Below, piece after piece: positions 34,036-44,944 of a stretch of 64,000 bases of DNA. Numbering within the stretch: the first letter of the stretch is position 1; every line of letters starts with the position of its first letter. Position numbers and translations under genes: made by a program. Under the pieces are notes generated by a model. That model worked only from the letters and a program-made list of their open reading frames with translations. It was not told where the DNA came from and ran no database searches. The stretch is from Apoda limacodes (taxonomy: Eukaryota; Arthropoda; Insecta; Lepidoptera; Limacodidae): NCBI GenBank assembly GCA_946406115.1, contig OX291562.1, forward strand, positions 10,074,001 through 10,138,000. Direction: 5' to 3'.

Positions 34036-34789
34036 TAGTATATATATATATATTTAATAAATTACATTTTAATTTAAAGTATCTGCCTAAAACTCTTTGA
34101 GTCTATATATAGACACTGTAATTAGAAGATGCTCAAATTACCTCCGCCCACTGACGCCTCCGTATCCAAACACTTATGTCTACGGACTGCGGAAAGTTCC
34201 TACGGACTGTGGAAAGCTCACAAGTGCTCTCGAAAGCACTTCCGATAGAAATGTTCCCCTGACTGCTTACCTGAATAGGACGAATAAAATGTTTCTATTC
34301 TCAAACAACATTTTTAAAATAGGTGTAATAATTTAGGTAAGGTGTCTGCTAAAAATTGTATTTAGAGTTTTTATACTATAAAATTTTCATCTGCAGGTAA
34401 ATTTGAGCTAATCCAGGATATATGGACTACTACGTAGTATACCAAATTAACAGTATACATATCAATTTGTTTCTAAGAAGTAACAAACATCCAAACATCA
34501 TCTTATATAATATTAATGGAATTAGTTATAATAAATTGGCTAATTCTATTTCTTACATTGGTAGTACTAATAAAGCCTTTTTATTGTGATTTTTAGAACA
34601 TGCCGTTAAAAAGTTGGAAGGGCACACATTTTTCCACTTTGGAAGCCAATAAATCGCTAATTTTTTTTAATCTTTACATGCATTTTTGAACCCCTATTAC
34701 ATGATGGAGTGTACTAATATATAATAAATAATTTACTACTACCTACTTATTACTACCCTTAATTTCTTTTTTATTTTTATAACATATCT
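34036..34789. other. Unassigned, begins with (TA)n
   Basis: A short (TA)n run at about 34030-34052, then nothing recognised. Confidence 0.4.
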
Positions 34790-34950
34790 GTATGGCGGTT
34801 TGCAACAGTTACATTTCTGTAAAGTTTCATGAAAATCTACCTAAAGACTGTGAAATTATAAAATTGTGACATACGGCAGCGCCGGACGAATGGACATAAC
34901 GAATTTAAGATGGTTCCGTTTCGACCATTTGGCTGCGGAACCCTACAATG
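34790..34950 (-). repeat. 'tagggttccgcagcc' repeat fragment
   Basis: On the minus strand 'gtagggttccgcagccaaat' leads into 'ggtcgaaacggaacc' and 'gtccggcgctgcc'. It is another tail-type family ending in 'gggttccg', distinct from 28438. The 63-codon minus frame over it is a shadow. Confidence 0.5.
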
Positions 34951-35534
34951 TTTATAATAATTTTCACTAGTAAAACAGAAATATATAAACGCTATTGCTT
35001 TAGTATCTATCGAAATTTTGTGGTACAATTTTTAAATTAATTACTCCCACGGGCTTTTACTTTGTAAATTTTTTAATGACTTGAGTTTGTAATTTCCTTA
35101 CCTCCCGTGTTACACACAATGTTGTTCATCACGTGTGCGAATAAATAATAAGAATATGAGACGAAAAAACTTACATACTTAAACTGACTTTACTTTAAAA
35201 ACACAATAAAAGTTTTTAAAGTCGCCTTAGTGTATAAATATTTACCGTCAGGAGTTTCGATTTTTTAATTACATACATCTGACTTCCTTTTCAAAAATGC
35301 TGTTAATTTTATATACTGATCAATATCGATAGCATTTTTTAACTTAAGAGTGCTCTTCAATATAGAGTAAATTGCCCAACGGTTTGTATTTGTCAGCAAA
35401 ATCCCCAAAGTCAGCTAATAAGACATTCTCTAAAAATGAACTCGTAATCTTCTTGATACTCCAGGCAATGAAACTGGCGTATGCGGTTAAGTACCTACTT
35501 GTATTTAGGCTTCGGTGATAACAGGTTCATATTT
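34951..35534. other. Unassigned DNA
   Basis: Nothing recognised; ends in a T run at 35530-35548. Confidence 0.4.
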
Positions 35535-35539
35535 TTTTT

Positions 35540-35625
35540 TTTTTTTTTATACCACTAAGGTGGCAAACAAGCTTACGGCCCGCCTGATGGTAAGCGGTCA
35601 CCGTAGCCTATGGACTATATATATA
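35540..35625 (-). mobile_element. CR1-like 3' terminus, 5'-truncated
   Basis: 'accactaaggtggcaaacaa', 'cggcccgcctgatggtaagc' and 'ggtcaccgtagcctatgga' match the 3' end of the CR1-like element at 44950-46140, on the same strand. Confidence 0.85.
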
Positions 35626-35734
35626 TTTCGTGTGCCCCATTAACAAAATCTGCCGGTTTTGCATTTATATTAAACTCGTCCTACTAAAGCTTTGGCATAG
35701 CATACATAACAAATATATATACAATAAATACTAA
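35626..35734. other. Spacer
   Basis: Nothing recognised. Confidence 0.3.
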
Positions 35735-36128
35735 GAGTGTGTTTGTTTTGGGATGAAAAGTTCCCATGTTCGATACTTTTCACACTTTTGATAACGCGAG
35801 TTTTCCCTTCGACACCAATCGTTTGGGTAGCTTTGAAACGTTACTAACAAAATTATTGGCTGCAAAACGGACGGTAGACGTACACACATCACCATATAGC
35901 TATAGGCAGTTTGACAGATTTACACCAAGGTTTTTACATTTTATATTTACACAAGGGTCTTAAGTTTTATTTTACAGTGGCTAAAGTAACAAAAATATCG
36001 TTAACGAACGACGGTTTGTTACACATAATACAATTTTTTTATAATTTTTACACCAATGCTAAGCGAACGCTTGACAGATAACAAAAGAAACAAAAATAAT
36101 GATTCTTTATCCCAAAACGAACACACCC
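35735..36128. mobile_element. PIF/Harbinger (Tourist)-like MITE
   Basis: 394 bp with terminal inverted repeats of about 20 bp (gagtgtgtttgttttgggat at the left, gggtgtgttcgttttgggat as the reverse complement of the right end: 2 mismatches), flanked by TAA on each side. TIRs starting with G/GG and a TAA duplication fit PIF/Harbinger (family knowledge). No transposase; the 65-codon frame inside is a shadow. Confidence 0.8.
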
Positions 36129-36561
36129 TAAGTAGTAAGAGTCTCTAGAGAACTGTCTGCCTTACAAGGAATGTTAATGAGACTGTAACCAATACTCATA
36201 TTAATATTCAAGGAATTGTGTAACAGATCCACACTACACCTAAAATATTTATTTTAGGGACACATTTTCAAAGCTTTGTAAATTTTATATAAAGTACCCA
36301 ATTTTTAAAACTTAAAAAAAGAGGTTATCAATTCGGATATTTATATTTTTTTGTGTATGTACGGGCATGAGTCCGTCATATATAAACAGATTTGCAAAAC
36401 TCTTTTTTTATTTGAAAGGGATGGAATGGAATGTGAAAAAAAAAATTGGTGTTATTTGTAATTGGTGAAACGCCTTTTATGTTGATGATTGTATAAAATT
36501 TTGTTACAAAAGTAAGCAATTCGTCAGTGCAAAGTAAAAAATAGGAACTTTTTAACATAAA
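36129..36561. other. Unassigned AT-rich DNA
   Basis: Nothing recognised. Confidence 0.35.
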
Positions 36562-37597
36562 AAAAACCCGGCTTCAAAAAGATGCACTAAAAAGGTACAA
36601 ATAAATTACTTATTTCCAAAAATCTGATCTGAATTATAGTTTGAAGTTGGTTTCTACACAATCCTTTTAATCCTGATTATTAAAATGCGTTAATACTAAA
36701 TTTTATTAATTTCAACATTTTTTTTCTGGCAAATACAAAACAATATAATTTAATTAATTTCATAAACATAATTTAATAACTACAACATAGTTTTATTACT
36801 TTCAGAAAAAAATTATGTGTTCTTTGGATTACAGCATTTTACACATTCTATAAAACTTTCCTCGAATTAATAAGTAGGGTAATTAATATCAACATATAAA
36901 GCTTACTAAAGATAACAAAAAGTTTTATTAAAGTGGGAAGATAAAACACTATTTGTCATTAAAGTGTAGGCCAATTAACGTTTCTTCGAAAGTTCGCAAA
37001 TATACAAACCGAATCGCAACTGAAGTAGACCAAGGTCTTCTCCAGGCATAACTCCTCATCTGGCGGGGAATTCTCGTTTACCGCCGCTTCACATATGGTT
37101 ACCATGAGCTGAACAAATTTGACGCACCTTCCGCCGCAGCCCTTCATCTACCAGGTACACGAACCAGTTGTTCAACTGTACCGCTTCGCATCACAGAGGT
37201 TCATCAGGACCTATCGGTGTAAACGCTTATTGTAAGCGTGTTACGTTATTTCTTTCTAATAAATTTTACTTGTTTTTAGTAAACAACACTGTTATTCCAA
37301 CAAAACTAGTTTTATTCCTTTTAGTAAACACAATAAGTAAAACTCATTGCTAATCGTCAGTGTAATTTACTTGTCCTCGGAATTACTAATATTTTAGTGA
37401 TTATTAGTATTATTTACTTGTGGCTACTAAAGTTTTTTCTCCGTGTATTTACTTTAACCTTTTATAACACACTTCACTTGCATGAAACCAGCTTTAATCT
37501 GTTATTCCGATCCGATTTTTGGAAATAAGTAATTTATTTGTACCTTTTTTGTTTTAAAGTGCATCTCTTTGAAGCCGGTTGTTTTTTTTGGTTTAAA
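36562..37597. mobile_element. ~1.04-kb element with ~100-bp terminal inverted repeats
   Basis: The left end holds 'ccggcttcaaaaagatgcact' and 'ggtacaaataaattacttat', then 'ttccaaaaatctgatc' (36570-36635). The right end has the reverse complement of the same words in order (37500-37590). The arms span about 100 bp with small indels. The interior has a GC-richer stretch (36960-37240) with possible coding remains. No duplication clearly seen. A DNA transposon or fold-back relic, superfamily unknown. Confidence 0.7.
36959..37147 (-). other. Unrecognised 62-codon frame in long-TIR element
   Basis: Reads MKGCGGRCVKFVQLMVTICE and later SPPDEELCLEKTLVYF. Composition is protein-like and the frame sits in the only GC-rich part of the element. 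A neighbouring phase upstream reads LNNWFVYLVDEGLRRKVRQI. This could be a decayed element protein with a frameshift near 37110. No family recognised. Confidence 0.3.
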
Positions 37598-38004
37598 AGT
37601 TTTTTTTTATTAGTTGGTTGATATTATGGTAAAAAAATAGTATACTAATGTAAAAAATTAGAATATATTTGGCGAAATCCTTTCTCAACTGAAAATTAGT
37701 TTACCGCGACTCGACGCCGCGCGACTGCTTGAAGGTTAAATAAGATCGAGTATGTTTGGACCTATAATCATAACAATTTTCTAAAGGTAGGTAAAGTTTG
37801 AAAATGCATTTTTATTTTGATCGCCAAACAACTTATCTATGAAAACAAATGTAAATAATATATAACCCATTTTTTGAAAAAGTAAAACCATAAAAACAAT
37901 TATGTAGGTGCTGAATATAAAGGTGCGTTCTGTTAACTGCTTCAATGCGTTTAATGTCATAATCTAGAACAAACAAACACTAAATTTGGTTTTCGCCTTA
38001 GATA
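37598..38004. other. Unassigned, with a MITE-end fragment
   Basis: At 37920-37955 'ggtgcgttctgttaactgctt' and 'atgcgtttaatg' resemble one terminus of the 43364-43615 MITE. The rest is AT-rich and unassigned. Confidence 0.45.
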
Positions 38005-38150
38005 TAGTAAAAAAAACCAACGTTTTCAAGTAGCCTATGTCCTTTCCCGCAGCTATAACTATCTCAATGCCATATTGTACCTTAAACGGTACAGCGGCTT
38101 AAGAGTGAAGAGGAAACAGACAGAGTTACTTTCGCATTTATAACAGTAAT
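38005..38150 (-). mobile_element. Helitron-like (MINE) fragment
   Basis: The minus strand contains 'gcgaaagtaactctgtctg', 'ctcttcactcttaagccgct' and 'gacataggctacttgaaaacg', the 5' half of the 43918-44180 family. The CTAG end is missing. Confidence 0.7.
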
Positions 38151-38585
38151 GATATGGATATTAAAACTGCTGGTGTGTTTTTGTACATTATGCTCATGTT
38201 ATTACATTGTAACTAGTAAAATCGAAGTTTTATTGGAGTTGCTTGAGTGTGTCATGCTCTCTCAAAGTGTATCTGGGGTGGTGGCATGTGTGTCGGGTAG
38301 TTACGTTCCCTAAAACATGGTTGAGCATAGCGATGGCTGATTCATGTGTCATACTTGTGAACAGGTGCCGCCTGTGGAGGCTGGTCTTCTCTTGCAAACT
38401 TCTTTGTATTCTTAGTATTAAGTCTTACTTTTTTTTTTGTTTATCAATACTGTAAGACATTGATTATTTGTAAATGATGAATACTGTCTTTTTTATATTT
38501 TGCAATTAGATATTTTTTTTATGTTGTGCTTGTGCTTTATATTTCATGTTTTTATGTTTGTAATGGAAAGTGTCCTTCTATGATA
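38151..38585. other. Possible upstream part of a non-LTR 3' region
   Basis: No clear frame; the 70-codon plus frame at 38243 has no motif. It may belong to the element whose 3' end follows, but that is only positional. Confidence 0.3.
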
Positions 38586-38752
38586 GGGAGAGCATTTTCC
38601 AATATTTTAATTGGACGCTGAGTTTCTTGCCGGTTCTTCTCAGTACAAGGTCTCCCGCCCTATGGACTTACGAACCGTAACGTTGTGACATTTATAAGTG
38701 CTCAATTATTGTAGCCTAAATTGAATAAATAATATTGATTGATTGATTTATT
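38586..38752 (+). mobile_element. Non-LTR 3' UTR with (ATTG)n tail
   Basis: 'tgagtttcttgccggttcttct', then 'cgaaccgtaacg' and a terminal 'aattgaataaataatattgattgattgattta'. The layout matches the 3' UTR at 55430-55590. The short (TTGA)n tail marks the 3' end. Confidence 0.7.
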
Positions 38753-39057
38753 ATCTTTCAAACACAACACCCTTTTTTAGTCTATAGAGTATTTAACCTT
38801 TAAAAATATTATCTTTAGGATTTTGAACTATTTTTATCGTAGCTTTTTGGTATAAAAACGGTAGATTTAACTATACTTATGTAAAAGTGGCTTTTAACTT
38901 TCCTGCATTTGCACTGTAATAGTTAGAGTTAGGTTTATTAGATTGGAAATCAGGGTTGGGTCTGAAAGTTACAAGATGTCAGCCAAGAATGATGATGGAT
39001 TACTTCTAATGACTTAAGGGGTAAATAAACTTTACAAGATATCATCTGGATAGCAAA
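38753..39057. other. Unassigned DNA
   Basis: Nothing recognised. Confidence 0.35.
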
Positions 39058-39322
39058 TATCGTGCTCCGTGGCTCAGTGGGTAATGACCCGACTGAATCG
39101 AGGGGCGTGGTTTCGATTTCCGCACAAGACAAACATTTATTATTTGTGTTTGTCTTGAGACTGGGTGTTTTCTACGTAAATTATGGATGTATTTACAGAA
39201 AAAAAAGTATATTATATGTAAATTGTATCAGTTGCCTGGTATCAATAGCACAAACTTGCTTAGTTTGGGATCAGATGGCGCTATGTGTACTGTGCAGAAA
39301 TATTTATTATTATAAAAAATAA
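39058..39322 (+). mobile_element. tRNA-derived SINE, full-length-like
   Basis: Plus-strand copy of the 3775-4036 family. A box TGGCTCAGTGGG is perfect; the B box is altered (GGTTTCGATTTCC). 'gtttgtcttgagactgggtg', 'ttgcctggtatcaatagcac' and 'cagatggcgctatgtg' follow, then an A-rich end. Frames on both strands are shadows. Confidence 0.85.
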
Positions 39323-40140
39323 TTGAAATTTAGGTACAAATACACGTGGTTGATATACTAAAGTATTTTAGTCTTAGGACATATTTTTACTAAAATAATA
39401 CTTTCGTAAAAGACGGAAGGTAGAAAATTTGGGATTGACATTGAAAAAGTGAAAGATAAGTAGAACACTGCACACCTTTGTGAGCTGTCTAAAAAGTTAA
39501 GTTTAGCTGTTTATGAATGTTATGATTCCGAAACTAATCTATGGATGTGCATGTTGAGTATAGCAAATGGAACAACAAAGTAGAATTAATGCTGAAGAAT
39601 GAGAGCATAGAGAAGCATGTGCGGCATGACCCTTAATGATAGAATAAGAAATAGTGAGATAGTGATAAGGCAGCATTGCGTTATATAAGAAAGTGTAGTG
39701 AAGTAAAAAAGATTGTTAAAGGTCATTTGAGCACATTGAGAGGGTAAAAAAATTTACACCTCATTAAAGGTAAACTATGGTAATCTTATGTTCTGATTCT
39801 GATCTTAGAAAAGGCGATGGAAAGAGTACTCTAAGCCGTCGAATTTGTATAAAAGGGAAACAGCTATGCAAGTCTGAGCTCACAGAATAAGATCCTTCAG
39901 ATCGCTGATTCGCAAATCGTTATTTTAATTGGTATTCGCGACGTTTCAGCATCTCGTCGATGATCTCTCGGATGCGTGAACGCAACTATGTTCGCTAGGA
40001 TACGTGCAAGTTTTGTTTATAAATCGATAAAAACCCTAAGATATTTTGGTTTCCATCGTTTCTGTTTTTATAAAATTATGATTAAGTATTGAGTCAAATA
40101 GAGAAATAATAAAATTGGTTTGGCAGCAAGTACCGTACAT
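39323..40140. other. Unassigned DNA
   Basis: No gene seen. The stretch 39510-39800 is purine-rich ('gagcatagagaagcatgtgcgg'), possibly an old RT remnant (a related phrase occurs in lepidopteran non-LTR C-termini), but I cannot support it. Confidence 0.35.
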
Positions 40141-40519
40141 GCAACTTCTCTTGAGAAAAATTCTTTTACAAAAAAAAAATTACGTCATATTGAACCGCCA
40201 TTTTGAATTTTAAAAAACTGATAAAAAATTCGAAATCAGCACCCTCGAAAACCCTTTACTATCCCTCGATACATGAAATTATACATGAAATTTATGTTGC
40301 GTGCATAAAAAAGTAAGTTTTTTACGGATAAAAAACGAACCGCTGGACCGATTTATTTCAGACTCCTTTCAGATCTAAGTCATGACGTGGCGTATCGATT
40401 GATATGTCATCAGAACGATTCGGTCCAGTAGTTATTGAGGAATCAAAAGCCAAAATATGTCTACATACATTTTCGATTTTGATTTTTGGACCTATTCCAA
40501 TAACTTCTCAAGAGAAGTT
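40141..40519. mobile_element. 379-bp candidate element with 15-bp terminal inverted repeats
   Basis: 'aacttctcttgagaa' at 40141-40155 and its perfect reverse complement at 40505-40519. The interior has 'ccgctggaccgattt' and 'catgacgtggcgtatcgattg'; the last part recurs, inverted and diverged, at 50425-50545. No clear target duplication. Confidence 0.5.
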
Positions 40520-41463
40520 AAAAACATATTATATTAAATAAATTAGTGATTTACTGAGAAATATACTTACAATACAATTGACTGAGCTGTATGGAGCAAC
40601 CTTTGCCTTTGTAAAGAAGGAAATACCGAACCAAAAAAAGAGGCATGATACTATTATTCGTTCGTACAGACATCTGCTAATTCTCAGGATATACAAAAGT
40701 CAACTTCCTGGAGCTCTAACCAGGTCGTCCCACGACATTCTCTTCTGATCCGTGAGATAACGTCAGAAAAACTACATATACACAGGAAAACCATGTAACA
40801 TTATGTATATGAAAATTTAAACATAAAAATTGTCAACCTGCTAGCCACACCTTAAGTGTGGCAAACATTGATGTTTTTTTTTATTTCTTACATCATTTTT
40901 TGTGTCCTTAACCTATCTTAATTCTATATTAATTATAAAAAGTCCCAAAAATTAAAAACGTTTTATTTATATACATATACGTAGTTCTTTGAGCCGTACA
41001 TAAACCAGCTACCTATCAAGAAATTGTCTAAGTTTCATTTATAAATAATGTATCTTAAAAGAAGACGCTAAATTAATTCAGAGGCAAATAAATATTGCAG
41101 TGTATAATTAATATTATACAACAAAGATATAAATCTTACTAGGGACGAGTGCTTAGTACGTTACACCAAAACGATAACTGAATAGTCTCTTGAGCGTAGT
41201 TAATATTTATGATATACCTAAATCCTGAATAGATGTACATTAGGGCTATTTGCTCAGTCTAGTAGAGATTTTTTTGTATCTTCATATGTTTTTCTTTTTG
41301 TGCCTTAGAAAATAAATTATTTATACATGGTCTCGAATAAATAAAATATTTCAGACGCAAAACGGTTCTAATCAATGAAATTCTATCTATCTATTCTAAT
41401 CTATTAGACCGTGCTGATTTAGTTAAAATGGGGTTTACTGCTAAGTTTTTTTCTAAGAATTAT
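40520..41463. other. Unassigned DNA
   Basis: Nothing recognised. Confidence 0.4.
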
Positions 41464-41735
41464 TTTTTTTATACCACTAAGGTGGCAAACAAGCACACGG
41501 CCCGCCTGATGGAAAGCGGTCCCGTGGCCTATGGACGCTTGCAACATCAGAAGTATCACTCGATACCCTTCTATAATCCAATAACTTCTTTCTTGAAGAA
41601 TCGCATACTGTAGTCCTTAGAGAAAACCTTGGCACTGTACGCCATTTCGGTTCTAAAGTGTGAGAATGAATTCCCTGCCGATGGCGAGCGGTGCGATGGT
41701 AGAAAGTAGCAGTAATATATAGTAATGACTCAGCC
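41464..41735 (-). mobile_element. CR1-like 3' end with C-terminal coding remains
   Basis: Same 3' terminus as 35540-35625, plus upstream coding remains. The minus strand reads ATFYHRTARHRQGIHSHTLE (about 41710-41650) and, in another phase, the ...KKEVIGY-type end. Internal deletion compared with 45.0-45.25 kb. 5'-truncated. Confidence 0.8.
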
Positions 41736-42344
41736 AATCCATAAATCGAATAAAAAATCGGTTAAGTGTGAGTTAGAATCGCGCAGCGTGGATTTCATAC
41801 CGCCACATAATTAACTAACATAAACAAAAGAAAAGCTAGGCACCACCAAGCCCGACATTTCTAAACTACGCATATTTTTCTATGCCTCAAATAAATAAAA
41901 CAACGAAAGTCATGATAAGCGGAAGTAGCTATTTCTTTTATTTATCTGGACAGTTTTCGATAGATGGCGCTAATATGGTAATTTATTTTGTAATGACTGG
42001 AGCCGTCCCACTTTTGGCCAGATTTTATAAGTTTTTGTTGTACTTTTAAGCTTACACTAGAATCACTGAAGTTTAAAGTTTATATATATTATTGCTTTTC
42101 ACGATAGAGCAAAAACAACGAAAACGTGTTTCTTGTATGGAAAACTTAAATTTTCACTTATAATTTTTTTTATTTGTTACGTAATCTAATATAATAAAAA
42201 TTATTCTGTATAAAATATATAATATATAATAAAGCACTTTAAATGTCGGACTGACAGACAGACATCGTAGGCTTAGTAAAAAGGGACCCGTTGACACCCT
42301 TTGACGTAACGTGTTACGAATAGAGCTTAGTAGACTGTAGGTTA
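41736..42344. other. Unassigned DNA
   Basis: Nothing clear. Around 42240-42340 'gactgacagacagaca' and 'acccgttgacaccctttgacg' look like repeat tails. Confidence 0.35.
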
Positions 42345-42605
42345 ATTGAAACAAGTGCGAGTCGGACTCGCGCACGAAGGGTTCCGTACCATTATCTAAA
42401 AAACCACGTTTGTTGTGTGGGAGCCCCACTTAAATATTCATTTTATTCCGTTTATTAGTATTTGTTGTTAAAGCAACAACAGAAATACATCTTCTGTGAA
42501 AATTTCAACTGTCTAACACATGTATACAGCTTGGTGACAGACGGACGGACGGACAGCAGAGTCTTAGTTATAGGGTGCCGCTAATTATCCTTTGGGTACG
42601 GAACC
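42345..42605 (-). repeat. 'agggttccgtaccc' interspersed repeat, minus
   Basis: Opposite-strand copy of the 28438 family, with 'aagtgcgagtcggactcgcgc' and 'gggttccgtaccat' at its 3' part and 'ggtacggaaccctaaaa' at its start (about 42596). The 91-codon minus frame is a shadow. Confidence 0.8.
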
Positions 42606-43361
42606 CTAAAAATGGACTCTGAAAAGAGGCCAGACGTAAAATTAAAAACTGAAACAAGACTTGATTCTGCTTGCAATAGTTTATAATTACCTTAAACGTA
42701 ATTTATATATACTTCGACAAAGCACTAAAATTATTTCCGAAATTATGATTTACAAACACTACAAATTTATAAATTACAACACTTTTTAAAAATTGCGACT
42801 TTAATTACGCTTCTCTGATTTTACTTAATTTCTACGATTTAACACAAATATTCTTGATTTATAAAAATGTTGGTCCTTTGTTGTTTATATATATATAACT
42901 TGTTCTTTTTCAGTTTGTTTTTTCACTACTTATTTGTCTGGAACTGTCAAACTTTTACTGCATACAGTATAAAAATCGCGACTCCTTTTGTACTTTTTGT
43001 CTAGGAGGAAATATCCAATTCGTTTATATAAGACCAATAAGATAACGTAGTTTTTATTTTGAAAACCCTAAAAATCAGTTGAAACCGTTTTTTTCCGAAT
43101 TTCTATCTCGAACTTTCTATTTATTTATTTGTCCGAGCCAGTATTCTAATGGTGTTTTTGTTCCAAGCCATTCTCATTTTTCTGTCTTCTCTCTGATTTG
43201 CTGCTCATTTTTACATAAATATGAGGCTCCAAAATCCGTTTTTAAAATTTAGCACAAATTTTCTACTATATAAATAATCGTTAGCCTAGGTATATTATGG
43301 CCTAACCACCACTATTCTATTTAAAATTCTCGCTGTAAAATTTTCGTAATGTAAGTAACAA
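42606..43361. other. Unassigned AT-rich DNA
   Basis: Nothing recognised. Confidence 0.4.
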
Positions 43362-43363
43362 TA

Positions 43364-43615
43364 GGTGCGTTCTATTGACGGCATTGAGAGCTGTGACATT
43401 GCATAGGGATTTAAATCGTTCTGTTCACCAATTGTAAACAAACAATATGGCCGTTCACTATTTTGACAGCGCATCCACTGCTCTACCTCCCGAGCATGTG
43501 CAGCCAATGCGGTCTGGAAGTGACGTCATAACGCATTCAGTTTTGGTCAACAGAACGATTAAATGTGCGCATTCAGAGCATTTAATGCGTATAATGCTTG
43601 TCAACAAAACGCCCC
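43364..43615. mobile_element. 252-bp MITE with TA flanks and nested inverted repeats
   Basis: Left end ggtgcgttctattgac and the reverse complement of the right end, ggggcgttttgttgac, flanked by TA on both sides. Inside, 'aatcgttctgttcacc' (about 43416) and 'ggtcaacagaacgatt' (about 43545) form a second inverted pair. TA duplication suggests a Tc1/mariner-type non-autonomous element (inference). The 70-codon frame inside is a shadow. Confidence 0.7.
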
Positions 43616-43617
43616 TA

Positions 43618-43917
43618 ATTTAGTTTTGTCCTAACAAGACAGTGCCATTGATCTAGAAATAATAAATTCTCAAAGAATATGTCACTATATTGATAGGCAA
43701 TTTTGTGCGAAAAATGAAATTTTTCAACATCCATTACACAGCCCTTATCATGGAAGAAACACCCTTTTTGATTAGTAATAATTTATTAAAACGAACTTTT
43801 GTTTGATTGATTTTTTCCAAAAAGAAACTTAATCAGTAAATATTTAAAATGAATGATTTTTTAGGATTTTTTAGACGGGTAAAAATTAAATGTAAAATGG
43901 TTTAATATATGACTGTA
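43618..43917. other. Unassigned spacer
   Basis: Nothing recognised. Confidence 0.35.
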
Positions 43918-44180
43918 CTAGGTTTTGCCTGCGGTTCCATCCGCCCTAAATTCGCTTATCGGTGTAGAATTTCAACGGCAATGCTTCACTATTTTGAATA
44001 TAGTATAGAAAAAAAATCCGAGTCACAATTGACGTTTTCAAGTTACCTATGTCCTTTCCCGGGACTCAAACTATCTCCATGCCAAATTTAATTACAATCC
44101 GTACAGCGCTTTAAGCGTGAAGAGATAACAGACAAACAGATAAATAGACAGAGTTACTTTCGCATTTATTATATTAGTAT
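43918..44180 (-). mobile_element. Helitron-like (MINE) element, minus
   Basis: CTAG at 43918-43921 with the expected host T on the minus strand. The interior reads 'gcgaaagtaactctgtct', 'aagcgctgtacgga' and 'ggcatggagatagtttgag' on the minus strand, as in 49138-49609. The TC end at about 44180 is not clear. Confidence 0.7.
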
Positions 44181-44377
44181 GTTTTCTGTGGAAATTGAGA
44201 CCACTCTCTGACTGGGGATGGGAAAACACAAGTCTGCGTATTTTCCGCAAAAAAAACCTCATTCACTGGGGTTAAACAATCCCAAAAAAAATCATACCAG
44301 CCAACATGCATACCATCTTCAATAGCATTGGTATCCTTGGTGTTGACAACTCCAACTAAGCTCAGCTCCAAGATCAT
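44174..44377 (-). other. Unrecognised 67-codon frame
   Basis: Minus frame MILELSLVGVVNTKDTNAIE followed by MHVGWYDFFWD. Protein-like composition, and the frame stays near-open upstream. I do not recognise the family; it may be a transposon coding relic. Low confidence. Confidence 0.25.
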
Positions 44378-44944
44378 TTGGGAGTCCAGTTGTCGTTCAA
44401 TTAACTAGGTGTCCACAACAGAGTGAAATATCACTTCAACTCAAGGAAAAAGTTGCTAGGTACTTTATAGGTCGCAGGTTCGGCCCTACATTTATACCAT
44501 CTTTCCTTCCTTAATGAAATTCTAATCTTTAATTATCCACTATTCAGCAGTGGAAAAAACATAATGATGAACTAATTAAAAAACAACGACTGGTCTAAAC
44601 GTTTTAAGCCGTGCTGGTAGGTAGTACTCGGCAAGTGGGTCAATCTCCAATTATATTTTAAAGACATCAGTGTACTTTTTCCTAATAGTATTATAACATC
44701 TTTACAGGTTAATCAAATTTCTTTACTTCAACTAGCTTCAACTAGTACAAGCACTATTGTGATGTGAGTTATCCGAATTTGAATTCAAAGCTCTTAATTA
44801 ACTAGACCATCGCTTTAACCATGTAGTATTCGGTATATATTCGGTCTGCGCAAATATGACTATATCTCTGTTTCTGTGGTTGTCTGTTTGTCAACCTATA
44901 AGCGTAAGAATCATCATTTTCCTTTATTCTATTATTGATTATCC
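44378..44944. other. Unassigned DNA
   Basis: Nothing recognised. Confidence 0.35.

Noticed and set aside
43295..44091. Frames of 60-70 codons
   Set aside because: They lie within a MITE and a Helitron-like element, respectively, and have no motif.
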